21,530 nt of DNA from Bacteroidales bacterium (GCA_023231065.1 JALNWE010000050.1:1-21530); one strand, 5' to 3'; counted from the stretch's first letter, positions 7,751 through 14,658 are shown. Numbers and translations are program-made. The notes: generated by a model from the letters alone, not told the origin.

Positions 7751-7765
7751 TTGGCCATCGGCCGA
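7751..7765. repeat. Short hairpin between DUF1641 and TusE-like genes
   Basis: TTGGCC, loop ATC, GGCCGA: a 6-bp stem with one G-T wobble and a 3-nt loop, in the 90-nt gap between two genes of one presumed operon. There is no T-tract. It could be an RNA processing or stability element, or chance. No TAnnTTTG promoter is seen in this gap. Confidence 0.3.
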
Positions 7766-7795
7766 AAAGCATTTTATATTAAAGAGTGATATGGG

Positions 7796-8461
7796 TCATG
7801 GCTTATCGATTTCCCGGAGAAGTCTCAGGGAGTATGACAACGATTTCCGGATCTCCGGGGATCTCATTTGCAAAATGATTTTCCATAAGGGAATATTGTC
7901 TGTTTTATCATCCATCTTTATTTCCCTGAAAGCCCGGGTGGCATGATTTAGCCGGGCAAGCATTTCCTGGTCCGTCAAATTATGTATGATCCCGTCAAGG
8001 TTTTCCATGTTCTCTTCCATTTTCCGGATATCGCTGGCAGGAAAAGTTTGGATGAACTTATCCAAAAAACTGAGAATGGCTGTAATATATTCAAAATAAC
8101 CTTTCTGATCCAGCTCATTCATCTTGTTCACTGCATCCAGTCCCATTTGATGGATGACAGGTGAAACATCTTTAATGAAGTCCCTGGCGCTTTCCATCAG
8201 GTCCAACATTTCATGGAATGTATCAAGGTTATGCAGAAGTTTGATCAGCAAGGATGAAACCTGTCCATGTCCCAGTTCGACCTGCGATTTATCTAACAGT
8301 ATTACTGTTTGCCGGAAAGCATCCTTGGCCACAATGCTCAGATCGGCAAAGAGATCCGCCATCTCTTCCCTGTCCCTTTTTTGTTGCTCTGCATTCGAAA
8401 GGAGCAGATCAAGTTTCCGGTTGATCTCGTTGATTTGTATTTGGACGTCCAGATCTTCCAT
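7796..8461 (-). CDS. DUF1641-family helical protein
   Basis: A 221-residue, almost entirely helical and acidic protein that I recognise as DUF1641. It opens MEDLDVQIQINEINRKLDLL, a coiled-coil-like segment, followed by LFADLSIVAKDAFRQTV and FHEMLDLMESARDFIKDVSP, then VIHQMGLDAVNKMNELDQKGYFEYI. There is no signal peptide, membrane segment or cysteine, so it is not itself a sulfur carrier. DUF1641 proteins are often encoded next to SQR-like flavoproteins in bacteria and archaea; a scaffold or membrane-docking role is inference. Its start is 10 nt after the SQR-like stop, which strongly suggests cotranscription. Confidence 0.8.
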   Translation of the reverse strand: MEDLDVQIQINEINRKLDLLLSNAEQQKRDREEMADLFADLSIVAKDAFRQTVILLDKSQVELGHGQVSSLLIKLLHNLDTFHEMLDLMESARDFIKDVSPVIHQMGLDAVNKMNELDQKGYFEYITAILSFLDKFIQTFPASDIRKMEENMENLDGIIHNLTDQEMLARLNHATRAFREIKMDDKTDNIPLWKIILQMRSPEIRKSLSYSLRLLREIDKP

Positions 8462-8471
8462 TTTATTCCGA

Positions 8472-9701
8472 TTACATTTTTTTACCAGCCATTGTCATCT
8501 TCGAATCGATGGGCATTTCTTTCCCTTTCAATAAAATATGCCAGTAGATCCAACGGAACATCACTTTTCCGTAATGGTTCATCCGTGATTCTTTTAATAA
8601 TCCGAAAGGGCCGACGCCCGGGAAGGGGAATAATCCGGGTAAAGGCTCCGTGTCATAATTAAAGTCAATCAGTGCGCCTTTTCCAAATCCGGTTTCAATG
8701 TAACAATTGGAATGGCCGTCAAAGGAACCGGTAAGGGGTCTTCCCTCGATGGCACACATCAGGTTTTCGTTGAGGACGTCGGCCTGGAAATGCACCACTG
8801 AACCCGCTTTGGAGGTGGGGAAATTTCCGGCATCGCCGATCACAAAAATATTGGGGAACTGTTCGTTCTGAAGGGTGTATTTATGGACTTTAATAAAATC
8901 CATCTCATCGGCTAACCCGCTCCTGCCCGCCATCGGATCTCCCTTATGGACCGGGACTGTTACCAGGCAATCAAAGGGAACTTCCCGTTCATCATAAGAA
9001 ACCAAAACTTTTTTCTCGTTGTCAACCCTTTCCAGATAAAAGTCAGGAATGATGTGTATGTTCTTTTCTTCCAGTAACTTTCCCAGGACTTTAGAGGCCC
9101 TGGGTTTGGTGAATGCTCCCGAAAGCGGGGTTACATAGCTGATATTAACTTTGTTCCTAAGCCCACGCTCCACAAAAAAAGCATCGGCAAACATGACAAA
9201 TTCAAGGGGGGCAACCGGACATTTGATGGGCATATCTGCAATGTTCAATACCAATTCACCACCCGGCCAGGTTTTAAAAAAGTCGCATAAAGCCATCGCA
9301 CCTTCGATGGTATAGAAATCGAAAATTTGTTTGTGCCATAAAGGCCCAAGAAGTCCCGGTGTCTCTTCCGGTACTACCCGGGTTCCCGTTGCGATGATCA
9401 GAAAATCATATTTTAACGCCTTCCCGTCATTCAAAACAACCTGATTATCAGATGCCCTGATGGTGTCAATTTCCTGAAAAATCAATTCAACCCCCATGGG
9501 CAGAAAATTCGCTTTTGGCTTCATGACATCCTCTCTGGAATACATTCCAAAAGGAACAAAAAGAAACCCTGGCTGGTAATAATGGGTCTTTTGATGATCA
9601 ATGATCGTGATCTCCCACTCATCAAGCGAAAGCAATTTTCGAATTTTGTTGGCCATGATGGTGCCTCCTGTCCCGGCGCCTAAAATGAGAAGTTTTTTCA
9701 T
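8472..9701 (-). CDS. sqr: Sulfide:quinone oxidoreductase-like FAD flavoprotein
   Basis: A 409-residue flavoprotein of typical SQR length. The N-terminal FAD dinucleotide motif is LILGAGTGG (residues 5-13), with LIIATGTRVVPEE at about 101-113 and the second FAD contact IFVIGDAGNFPTSKAG at about 285-300. Two cysteines sit where SQRs have their redox pair: C161 in MPIKCPVAPLEF and C333 in SNCYIETGFGKG, before the LIDFNYDTEP region. The C-terminus has an amphipathic, aromatic segment (about 366-395) suited to monotopic membrane binding. Expected reaction: sulfide to sulfane sulfur or persulfide, with electrons to quinone. It appears to be the first gene of the sulfur block and has its own promoter. 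A related activity, such as another sulfur donor, cannot be excluded. Confidence 0.9.
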   Translation of the reverse strand: MKKLLILGAGTGGTIMANKIRKLLSLDEWEITIIDHQKTHYYQPGFLFVPFGMYSREDVMKPKANFLPMGVELIFQEIDTIRASDNQVVLNDGKALKYDFLIIATGTRVVPEETPGLLGPLWHKQIFDFYTIEGAMALCDFFKTWPGGELVLNIADMPIKCPVAPLEFVMFADAFFVERGLRNKVNISYVTPLSGAFTKPRASKVLGKLLEEKNIHIIPDFYLERVDNEKKVLVSYDEREVPFDCLVTVPVHKGDPMAGRSGLADEMDFIKVHKYTLQNEQFPNIFVIGDAGNFPTSKAGSVVHFQADVLNENLMCAIEGRPLTGSFDGHSNCYIETGFGKGALIDFNYDTEPLPGLFPFPGVGPFGLLKESRMNHYGKVMFRWIYWHILLKGKEMPIDSKMTMAGKKM

Positions 9702-9735
9702 GCAAGGGTTTGTTTAATAGGGGTTAAAACAGGAC

Positions 9736-9743
9736 AAATATAA
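9736..9743 (-). promoter_or_regulatory. -7 promoter element of the sulfur operon
   Basis: The minus strand reads TATATTTG (exact TAnnTTTG), 35 nt upstream of the SQR-like ATG. A TTG 15 nt further upstream is the only candidate -33 element, closer than usual, so this promoter may be weak or need an activator. Confidence 0.55.
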
Positions 9744-9746
9744 ATA

Positions 9747-9770
9747 AATACATAAAACAATATGTATTTC
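9747..9770. promoter_or_regulatory. Perfect 9-bp inverted repeat, candidate operator of the sulfur operon
   Basis: AAATACATA (9747-9755), spacer AAACAA, TATGTATTT (9762-9770); the arms are exact reverse complements. It covers the -33 region and part of the spacer just upstream of the -7 element, where a dimeric repressor would block RNA polymerase. The regulator is unknown. Confidence 0.55.
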
Positions 9771-9783
9771 TATGATAAAATTA

Positions 9784-9828
9784 AAAACTTTTCACGCATC
9801 AACTCTATCATGTTTATAAAACTTTTCA
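9784..9828. repeat. 11-bp direct repeat upstream of the sulfur operon
   Basis: AAAACTTTTCA occurs at 9784-9794 and again at 9818-9828, with start points 34 nt apart, roughly three helical turns. The second copy overlaps the CTTTTC/GAAAAG hairpin at 9822-9835. It could be a regulator site or a chance AT-rich match. Confidence 0.4.
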
Positions 9829-9835
9829 GGAAAAG
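9822..9835 (-). terminator. Possible weak terminator downstream of tatA
   Basis: On the minus strand CTTTTC-CT-GAAAAG is followed by TTTTATAAAC. The stem is short and AT-rich (6 bp, 2-nt nominal loop). It lies about 115 nt after the tatA stop and before the sulfur-operon promoter, a sensible place to end the upstream transcript. The rest of the 9702-9949 gap shows nothing else convincing. Confidence 0.3.
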
Positions 9836-9949
9836 AGAATCCTGCTTACATGGCTATGCGAAAACCATGAAAGGTGGAATAATGAAAAAAATTCTGTTAA
9901 AACAAGAGGAACTATGCGATTCGTTGGTTTCAGCATAAGGGAGAAGCAA

Positions 9950-10174
9950 TCAGGGCTTTTTCTCAGTCGTGTCAGATGGGGGCGTCTTGTCAGTCGGTTT
10001 ATGAGGATCTTCGTCCATCCCATCAACTCCATCTTTGAAATTTTTAACCCCTTTACCGAGCCCCCTCATTAATTCAGGAATTTTTTTCCCACCAAAAAGA
10101 AGGAGAACTACCAGAGCAATGAGTAGCAGCTCTGTGGTCCCCAAGCCAAATATTAATAATATACCTAGGGTCAT
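9950..10174 (-). CDS. tatA: Twin-arginine translocase subunit TatA/E
   Basis: A 74-residue protein from the ATG at 10174. It has the canonical TatA form: a short N-terminus, one transmembrane helix at about 12-28 (GTTELLLIALVVLLLFGGKK), the hinge GGKKIPELMRGLGKGVKNFK with an amphipathic helix at about 30-48, and an acidic, Pro/Thr/Lys-rich tail. TatA oligomers form the export pathway with TatC (566-1399 here). An upstream in-frame ATG at 10222 would add 16 residues but lies upstream of the TACCTTTG promoter element, so it is not used. The TatA-versus-TatB distinction is not made by sequence in many Bacteroidetes, which often lack TatB. Confidence 0.93.
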   Translation of the reverse strand: MTLGILLIFGLGTTELLLIALVVLLLFGGKKIPELMRGLGKGVKNFKDGVDGMDEDPHKPTDKTPPSDTTEKKP

Positions 10175-10203
10175 GATGCGGGATTTTGATTCATAATGAT
10201 ATA

Positions 10204-10235
10204 CAAAGGTACAAAACTCCACCGGAAATTGTCAA
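10204..10235 (-). promoter_or_regulatory. Promoter of tatA
   Basis: The minus strand has TTG at 10235-10233 (as ATTG from 10236), a 21-nt gap, then TACCTTTG at 10211-10204. Both elements fit the Bacteroidetes consensus. It overlaps the queA 3' end, so tatA can be expressed independently of queA. Confidence 0.65.
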
Positions 10236-11464
10236 TGAGTTTTAAAAAAGAGGCAACAATCGCCATAACTCAGGAACCGGAAGCCGTTTTCCAGGGCAAA
10301 CCGGTAAGCATCTTTCCATTTATCACCCGTCAGGGCAGCAACCAGCAACAACAAGGTACTCTGCGGCATGTGAAAATTGGTGATCAGTCCGTTGATTATT
10401 TTAAAATTATATCCGGGAACGATGATCAACTGTGTTTCTCCATGTAATTCATCCAATCTGTTTTGATCCAGGTAATGCAACAACGCTGTTAAAGATTCAT
10501 CACGGGTGATCAGGCCCGAGCCGGGAACCTGATAGGGATCCCATTGCATAATATGAAAATTATCCCCGGTTTCTCCTTTCAGGATTTTCACTCCAAGCCA
10601 GAACAAACTTTCAAGCGTACGGGCGGAAGTAGTGCCCACCGCGATGACGGGCCGGTTCCGGCCCGATATGAGCCCTGCTATGGTCTGACGCGACACGATG
10701 ATCTTTTCGCTGTGCATAATATGTTCCTGGAGGGTAGGAGAACTGACCGGTCGAAAAGTTCCCACACCTACATGAAGGGTTACCTTTGCAAACCGGCAGC
10801 CAAGTTGTTCGATGTTTTTCATGACCCGGTCGGTGAAATGCAGTCCCGCGGTCGGAGCGGCCACGGAACCTTCGTGCCTGGCATAGATCGTTTGGTAACG
10901 CCCCGCGTCGTCCGGAACCGTCTGGCGATGAATGTAAGGAGGCAATGGCACGGTACCGGCGGCATCCAGGACTTCGGAAAAAGTCATTTCCGGAGGCTCC
11001 CAGCGAAATGTAATTGCGAACCCCCCATCGCCCAGATTGCTGCCACGTTCAGCATACAAGATGCCCGGGCCTGACATCCCTTCCAATTCCATTTGGAGCA
11101 AGCCCGATCGCCAGCGTTTTACATTACCGATCAAACATTTCCAGACGCAACTGGCTTTTTCACGGAAAACGGCTTCCACTTCTGTCACCGGGGCAAGGGG
11201 TTCCAGACAAAAGATCTCAATGTGCGCACCGGTGTTTTTTTTAAAGATAAGCCTGGCCCGGATGACTTTGGTGTCGTTAAAAACCAGCAGACTTTCCGGT
11301 GGAATAAAACGACTAATCTCTGAAAAACGCGACTGGGAAATGATCCCGTTCCGGAGGATCAGAAGACGCGATTCATCCCTCTCGGACAAGGGAAATTGAG
11401 CTATACGCTCTTCCGGCAACGGATAATCAAAATCCTGAATACGGATCAAACCAGGATCAACCAT
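10232..11464 (-). CDS. queA: S-adenosylmethionine:tRNA ribosyltransferase-isomerase QueA
   Basis: QueA transfers and isomerises the ribosyl group of SAM onto preQ1 in tRNA, giving epoxyqueuosine at position 34 in the queuosine pathway. The 410-residue protein has family blocks in order: DFDYPLPEERIAQFPLSERD near the N-terminus, LLVFNDTKVIRARL at about 59-72, YQTIYARHEGSVAAPTAGLHFT at about 193-214, VTLHVGVGTFRPV at about 230-242, and the C-terminal NFHMPQSTLLLLV plus ENGFRFLSYGD. The length suits the Bacteroidetes form, which carries an insertion compared with E. coli QueA. The last motif reads YGDCCLF rather than the usual YGDAML, a conservative variation. Its ATG is 18 nt after the beta-barrel gene's stop, so the two may be cotranscribed. 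It is cytoplasmic. Confidence 0.96.
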   Translation of the reverse strand: MVDPGLIRIQDFDYPLPEERIAQFPLSERDESRLLILRNGIISQSRFSEISRFIPPESLLVFNDTKVIRARLIFKKNTGAHIEIFCLEPLAPVTEVEAVFREKASCVWKCLIGNVKRWRSGLLQMELEGMSGPGILYAERGSNLGDGGFAITFRWEPPEMTFSEVLDAAGTVPLPPYIHRQTVPDDAGRYQTIYARHEGSVAAPTAGLHFTDRVMKNIEQLGCRFAKVTLHVGVGTFRPVSSPTLQEHIMHSEKIIVSRQTIAGLISGRNRPVIAVGTTSARTLESLFWLGVKILKGETGDNFHIMQWDPYQVPGSGLITRDESLTALLHYLDQNRLDELHGETQLIIVPGYNFKIINGLITNFHMPQSTLLLLVAALTGDKWKDAYRFALENGFRFLSYGDCCLFFKTH

Positions 11465-11471
11465 GCTGTTT

Positions 11472-11488
11472 CACTGACCACATCAGTG
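11472..11488. repeat. Hairpin spanning the beta-barrel stop codon, just before queA
   Basis: CACTGA, loop CCACA, TCAGTG: perfect 6-bp arms. On the minus strand it includes the upstream gene's TGA and ends 7 nt before the queA ATG. The only T-tract is on the plus strand, where no gene would need it. It could modulate queA translation or RNA cleavage between the two genes. Confidence 0.4.
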
Positions 11489-12931
11489 TTTTTCAGAATT
11501 AAAAAAGTTGGGCTTATAGGTGATCATAACATAGGCAAATTGGGCAAATTTACTTTTCCCGACTTCAATTTTATTAAGGGTCTCCATGGTTGATGTAGGA
11601 AGAAAGAAACAATAAGCAGCGTTTAATTCGAGATTGGGGATTGGTTTATAAACATACATCAGGTCGATCTCGGACCCCAGGTCCGTTTTTACTTCTTTAT
11701 AAGGCAGTTCGCCTTTTTTAAGACTGGTAACCCCAAGGTACCCATAAGGAATACTGAACCAGCGATAAGTTGCTTCAAGCGACATCTTATCGGTGAAGGA
11801 CAGAGTGGCCCTTCCATAAAGGTCATTGAGGCCTGGGCTCATATTATCTTTAACAATACTGCCGAAAAGATCCATGTATCCGTATGACCGGTGGGAGGTG
11901 CCATAAAGGGTACTGAACCCTTTGACTTTTAATTTCATCCCGCTGGTATCCGAAAAATTGTTACCGCTCAACTGTTCCCATCCAACCATGAGTTTTAATT
12001 TTTTAATCGGTTGAAAACTAACCCAGGCCGTATAGAAATAGGAACTCAGTTTTCTCCCGTCGCGAATATGACCAAACTGGCAAAACCCGTTGAGGAAAAA
12101 ACTCCATTTTTTCAATTCCAGTCCGGCAGTGCCTCCAATGGTTCCCCGCCCATACAGGGTATTGACAAAATCCTCGGTTGAAGATGTTTTGGTGGTCACA
12201 GGGAGTATGGTTGTCCCGATGATGGAATCATTCTGGTTATAAATATACAGGGTGTCATAAATGGTCTTTATTTTGGTTGTCGTGATCGAATATTTCTGGA
12301 AGGCATCGATAATCCCCAGATAAGAAAGGGTTAATTTTTTATCGAATACTTTAATGTTCCCATATAAATAACCCAGATACTTATAATTATTACGCATATT
12401 GTACGAGTTCAGGTAAGCGCTTGCCGGAGCGATGTTATTGACTGCAAACCCTAAATTTTCCCAGCATCCTTTTTCTTTCTGACCGATCTGGGCAATGACA
12501 ATATCGTGGGTAGCTCCCCACATACTCCAGTTTGATAACCCAAACAAACGTTCGTCATCGTAAACCACTTCGGTACGTCCCACTTTAAGGCTAAAAGCCT
12601 TGGTAAAGTTGTATTGAAACCAGGCTTCAAAAATATTCACTGTGTTTTTTGTGATGGTGTCGGAAGAATAATAATTTTGTCCGAAAACCCAGGCGTCATT
12701 TAATGAGAAGCGGGTTGAGATCTTTTCGGTATTGTAGTCAAAGCTTAACCGGGCCCTCCCCAGGATAGTGGCATATGGGGTTTTGGAGGAATCGCGAAGC
12801 GACTGATAACCATCGCGAAATTCACCCCGCATTTTAAATTCACCGCCAATTTTGAACTGGGCAAACAGGTTACCGGAAAAGAAAATCACGAATAGAGGAA
12901 GGAAACATGTATGCAACAAGTTTTTTTTCAT
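11483..12931 (-). CDS. Outer-membrane beta-barrel protein, alginate-export/porin-like
   Basis: A 482-residue secreted protein from the ATG at 12931. The N-terminus is a signal peptide (MKKNLLHTCFLPLFVIFFSG, cleavage likely after NLFA), followed by FKIGGEFKMRGEFRDGY. The body consists of alternating hydrophobic and polar residues with many aromatic residues, typical of barrel strands. The segment KVGRTEVVYDDERLFGLSNW followed by SMWGATHDIVIAQ resembles the alginate_export (AlgE-like) porin family, in which members transport or export many different solutes. The substrate cannot be named. An in-frame ATG at 12991 adds 20 residues before the signal peptide and is rejected because it lies upstream of the TATTTTTG element. 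It is 18 nt upstream of queA, probably in one transcript. Confidence 0.8.
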   Translation of the reverse strand: MKKNLLHTCFLPLFVIFFSGNLFAQFKIGGEFKMRGEFRDGYQSLRDSSKTPYATILGRARLSFDYNTEKISTRFSLNDAWVFGQNYYSSDTITKNTVNIFEAWFQYNFTKAFSLKVGRTEVVYDDERLFGLSNWSMWGATHDIVIAQIGQKEKGCWENLGFAVNNIAPASAYLNSYNMRNNYKYLGYLYGNIKVFDKKLTLSYLGIIDAFQKYSITTTKIKTIYDTLYIYNQNDSIIGTTILPVTTKTSSTEDFVNTLYGRGTIGGTAGLELKKWSFFLNGFCQFGHIRDGRKLSSYFYTAWVSFQPIKKLKLMVGWEQLSGNNFSDTSGMKLKVKGFSTLYGTSHRSYGYMDLFGSIVKDNMSPGLNDLYGRATLSFTDKMSLEATYRWFSIPYGYLGVTSLKKGELPYKEVKTDLGSEIDLMYVYKPIPNLELNAAYCFFLPTSTMETLNKIEVGKSKFAQFAYVMITYKPNFFNSEKH

Positions 12932-12969
12932 AATTAATTGATTTGTAATTAACTGATTAATAATATTTG

Positions 12970-12977
12970 CAAAAATA
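12970..12977 (-). promoter_or_regulatory. -7 promoter element of the beta-barrel gene
   Basis: The minus strand reads TATTTTTG (TAnnTTTG), 38 nt upstream of the ATG at 12931. No clear -33 TTG is seen at the expected distance. Confidence 0.5.
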
Positions 12978-13010
12978 GGGAAAATAACCATACCGGTTAA
13001 TTATCCGGGA

Positions 13011-13042
13011 TTGTGAATAACAGGAAATAATCGGTACATTTG
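13011..13042 (+). promoter_or_regulatory. Promoter of pssA
   Basis: TTG at 13011-13013, a 21-nt gap, then TACATTTG at 13035-13042: both elements and the spacing match the Bacteroidetes consensus. Transcription would start near 13049, about 29 nt before the ATG. Confidence 0.7.
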
Positions 13043-13077
13043 CAACAAAGGTTCGGCTTGAGCAGAAATCATTAAAA

Positions 13078-13815
13078 ATGAATCTCCGTCGATATATACC
13101 CAATACTTTAACCACTTGTAACCTCATCTGCGGACTGTTATCGGTTACATTTACCCTGGAAGGGAATCTTGTTTTTGCCTCTCTCCTGGTTTTTATTGCT
13201 GCTGTTTTCGATTATCTTGATGGCTCCATGGCCCGGTTGCTCAAGGCATACTCAGAATTGGGGAAGCAACTTGATTCGCTGGCTGATCTGGTATCGTTCG
13301 GGATTGCCCCCGGAATCATCATCTTCAAGATGCTATCGGTGCATTGCGCAGGGAGCTGCAGTATGTTTGACAATTTACATATAACACCCTATATCGCCTT
13401 GCTCATTCCGGTTTGTTCAGCTTTACGGTTAGCTAAATTTAATATTGACTTGCGGCAGGAAGTCAATTTTATCGGGCTTCCTACTCCGGCCAATGCTTTA
13501 TTCTTTGCTTCAATTCCCCTGGTATTGTATGTTCAGCCAGGTCTGTTCAGTATTCTGCCTTTGCCCGGGATCATCGCTTTCTTTTCCAACACCCGGATCC
13601 TTGTCATTTTAATTGTTTTTTTCTCTTATCTGCTGATCTCGGATTTCAGGATTTTTTCAATGAAATTTAAGACAATGAAATGGGAAGGAAACCAGTTGCG
13701 GTATATTTTTCTGTTAATATCGCTGGTCCTGATTTTCCTTTTTTTCATCAACGCGTTCCCCATCATCATCGCTTTATATGTTCTGATGTCAATTTTTTTC
13801 CACAAGGAAATCTGA
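13078..13815 (+). CDS. pssA: CDP-diacylglycerol--serine O-phosphatidyltransferase
   Basis: A 245-residue polytopic membrane enzyme that makes phosphatidylserine from CDP-diacylglycerol and serine, the precursor of phosphatidylethanolamine. The CDP-alcohol phosphotransferase signature is complete: D45, D48-G49, A52-R53, G62, D66 and D70 in the D-x2-DG-x2-AR-x8-G-x3-D-x3-D arrangement. The opening RRYIPNTLTTCNLICGLLSV is characteristic of the PssA branch rather than PgsA. About six to eight hydrophobic segments follow. It is a single gene with its own strong promoter, converging on lptB with 36 nt between stops. Serine as the substrate is inferred from the subfamily, not from a residue I can identify. 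Confidence 0.92.
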   Translation: MNLRRYIPNTLTTCNLICGLLSVTFTLEGNLVFASLLVFIAAVFDYLDGSMARLLKAYSELGKQLDSLADLVSFGIAPGIIIFKMLSVHCAGSCSMFDNLHITPYIALLIPVCSALRLAKFNIDLRQEVNFIGLPTPANALFFASIPLVLYVQPGLFSILPLPGIIAFFSNTRILVILIVFFSYLLISDFRIFSMKFKTMKWEGNQLRYIFLLISLVLIFLFFINAFPIIIALYVLMSIFFHKEI

Positions 13816-13826
13816 TGGGAGGGACG

Positions 13827-13840
13827 AAACCAGGTGGTTT
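13827..13840. repeat. Palindrome between convergent pssA and lptB
   Basis: AAACCA, GG, TGGTTT: exact 6-bp arms (in RNA a 5-bp stem with a 4-nt loop) in the 36-nt gap between two stop codons. On the plus strand an A-run follows; on the minus strand the T-run precedes the stem, so it is not a standard terminator. A role in ending both transcripts is possible. Confidence 0.35.
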
Positions 13841-13851
13841 AAAAAAGGGGC

Positions 13852-14574
13852 CTACCGCAATTCAAAGTTCTGTCCAAGATAAACTTTTCTTACATTAGGG
13901 TCGTCTGCCAATTCCTGACCTGTTCCGGCCCTGAGGATCGATCCTTCAAAAAGGAGGTATGAACGGTCGGTAATGGATAAGGTCTCGTGAACATTATGAT
14001 CGGTGATAAGGACGCCGATATTTTTTTCTTTCAGCGTTTTTACAATGTGCTGAATATCTTCAACTGCAATGGGATCGATTCCGGCAAAGGGTTCATCCAA
14101 GAGGATGAATTTCGGGTCAACTGCAAGGCTCCTGGCGATTTCGCACCTTCTTCGTTCTCCTCCCGACAGGGTGATACCCAGGCTTTTTCTGACATGCTGG
14201 AGACCAAATTCATCAAGTAATGTTTCCAGCCTCTTTTTCTGTTGGTCTTTTGTAAGATGGGTAAATTCAAGGATGGCTTTGAGGTTATTTTCCACACTTA
14301 ACTTTCTGAAAATTGACGCTTCCTGGGGAAGATAACTGATTCCCCTTTGGGCCCGCCGGTACATGGGTTCGCGGGTTATGTTGATATCTTCGAGAAAAAC
14401 ATCTCCAGCAAAGGGTTTGATAAGTCCAACAATAATATAAAAGGAAGTGGTTTTCCCGGCGCCGTTGGGGCCTAATAACCCGACAATTTCACCCTGATTT
14501 ACCTCAATGGAAACTTCACTGACAACAGTTCTTTTATGGTATTTTTTAACGATTTTCTCTGTCCGGAGAATCAT
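13852..14574 (-). CDS. lptB: LPS export ABC transporter ATP-binding protein LptB
   Basis: A 240-residue ATPase of the LptB2FG complex that powers lipopolysaccharide extraction from the inner membrane. Visible motifs: Walker A GPNGAGKT at 35-42, Q-loop Q84 in YLPQEASIFRKLSV (an LptB hallmark), signature LSGGE at 136-140 followed by RRRCEIARSL, Walker B FILLDEPFAGIDP with D160/E161, and the switch histidine H193 in ITDHNVHETL. The full-length match and the LptB-specific RKLSVENN and FAGIDPIAVEDI segments separate it from branched-chain amino-acid transport ATPases. The lptF, lptG, lptA and lptC genes are not in this window. Nearby kdsD-type isomerase, pssA and OmpH-like genes fit a general envelope neighbourhood. 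Confidence 0.95.
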   Translation of the reverse strand: MILRTEKIVKKYHKRTVVSEVSIEVNQGEIVGLLGPNGAGKTTSFYIIVGLIKPFAGDVFLEDINITREPMYRRAQRGISYLPQEASIFRKLSVENNLKAILEFTHLTKDQQKKRLETLLDEFGLQHVRKSLGITLSGGERRRCEIARSLAVDPKFILLDEPFAGIDPIAVEDIQHIVKTLKEKNIGVLITDHNVHETLSITDRSYLLFEGSILRAGTGQELADDPNVRKVYLGQNFELR

Positions 14575-14605
14575 GGATCGCGGTTAAGCCAGTACAATAA
14601 CGCGG

Positions 14606-14613
14606 CAAATGTA
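14606..14613 (-). promoter_or_regulatory. -7 promoter element of lptB
   Basis: The minus strand reads TACATTTG, 32 nt before the ATG at 14574. A second match, TAACTTTG, lies at 14629-14622. Neither has an evident -33 TTG at the usual spacing, so which one is used is uncertain. Confidence 0.5.
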
Positions 14614-14650
14614 AGGAATTCCAAAGTTATGTAATATAAAATGAAAATCT

Positions 14651-14658
14651 TATCTTTG
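14651..14658 (+). promoter_or_regulatory. -7 promoter element of the cupredoxin gene
   Basis: The plus strand reads TATCTTTG (TAnnTTTG), 38 nt before the ATG at 14697. It is back to back with the lptB promoter elements. Confidence 0.5.

Noticed and set aside
9867..9938. A 23-codon open frame (ATG to TAA) on the plus strand in the gap upstream of sqr.
   Set aside because: It is too short, has no TAnnTTTG element at the right distance, shows no recognisable sequence, and overlaps the likely tatA 3' region.
11465..11482. A preQ1 riboswitch upstream of queA.
   Set aside because: Only 18 nt separate queA from the preceding gene, with no H-type pseudoknot pattern; a simple stem-loop is all that is seen.
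13827..13840. AAACCAGGTGGTTT as an intrinsic terminator for pssA or lptB.
   Set aside because: The T-run is on the wrong side for lptB and pssA is followed by an A-run, so it is kept only as an uncertain palindrome.
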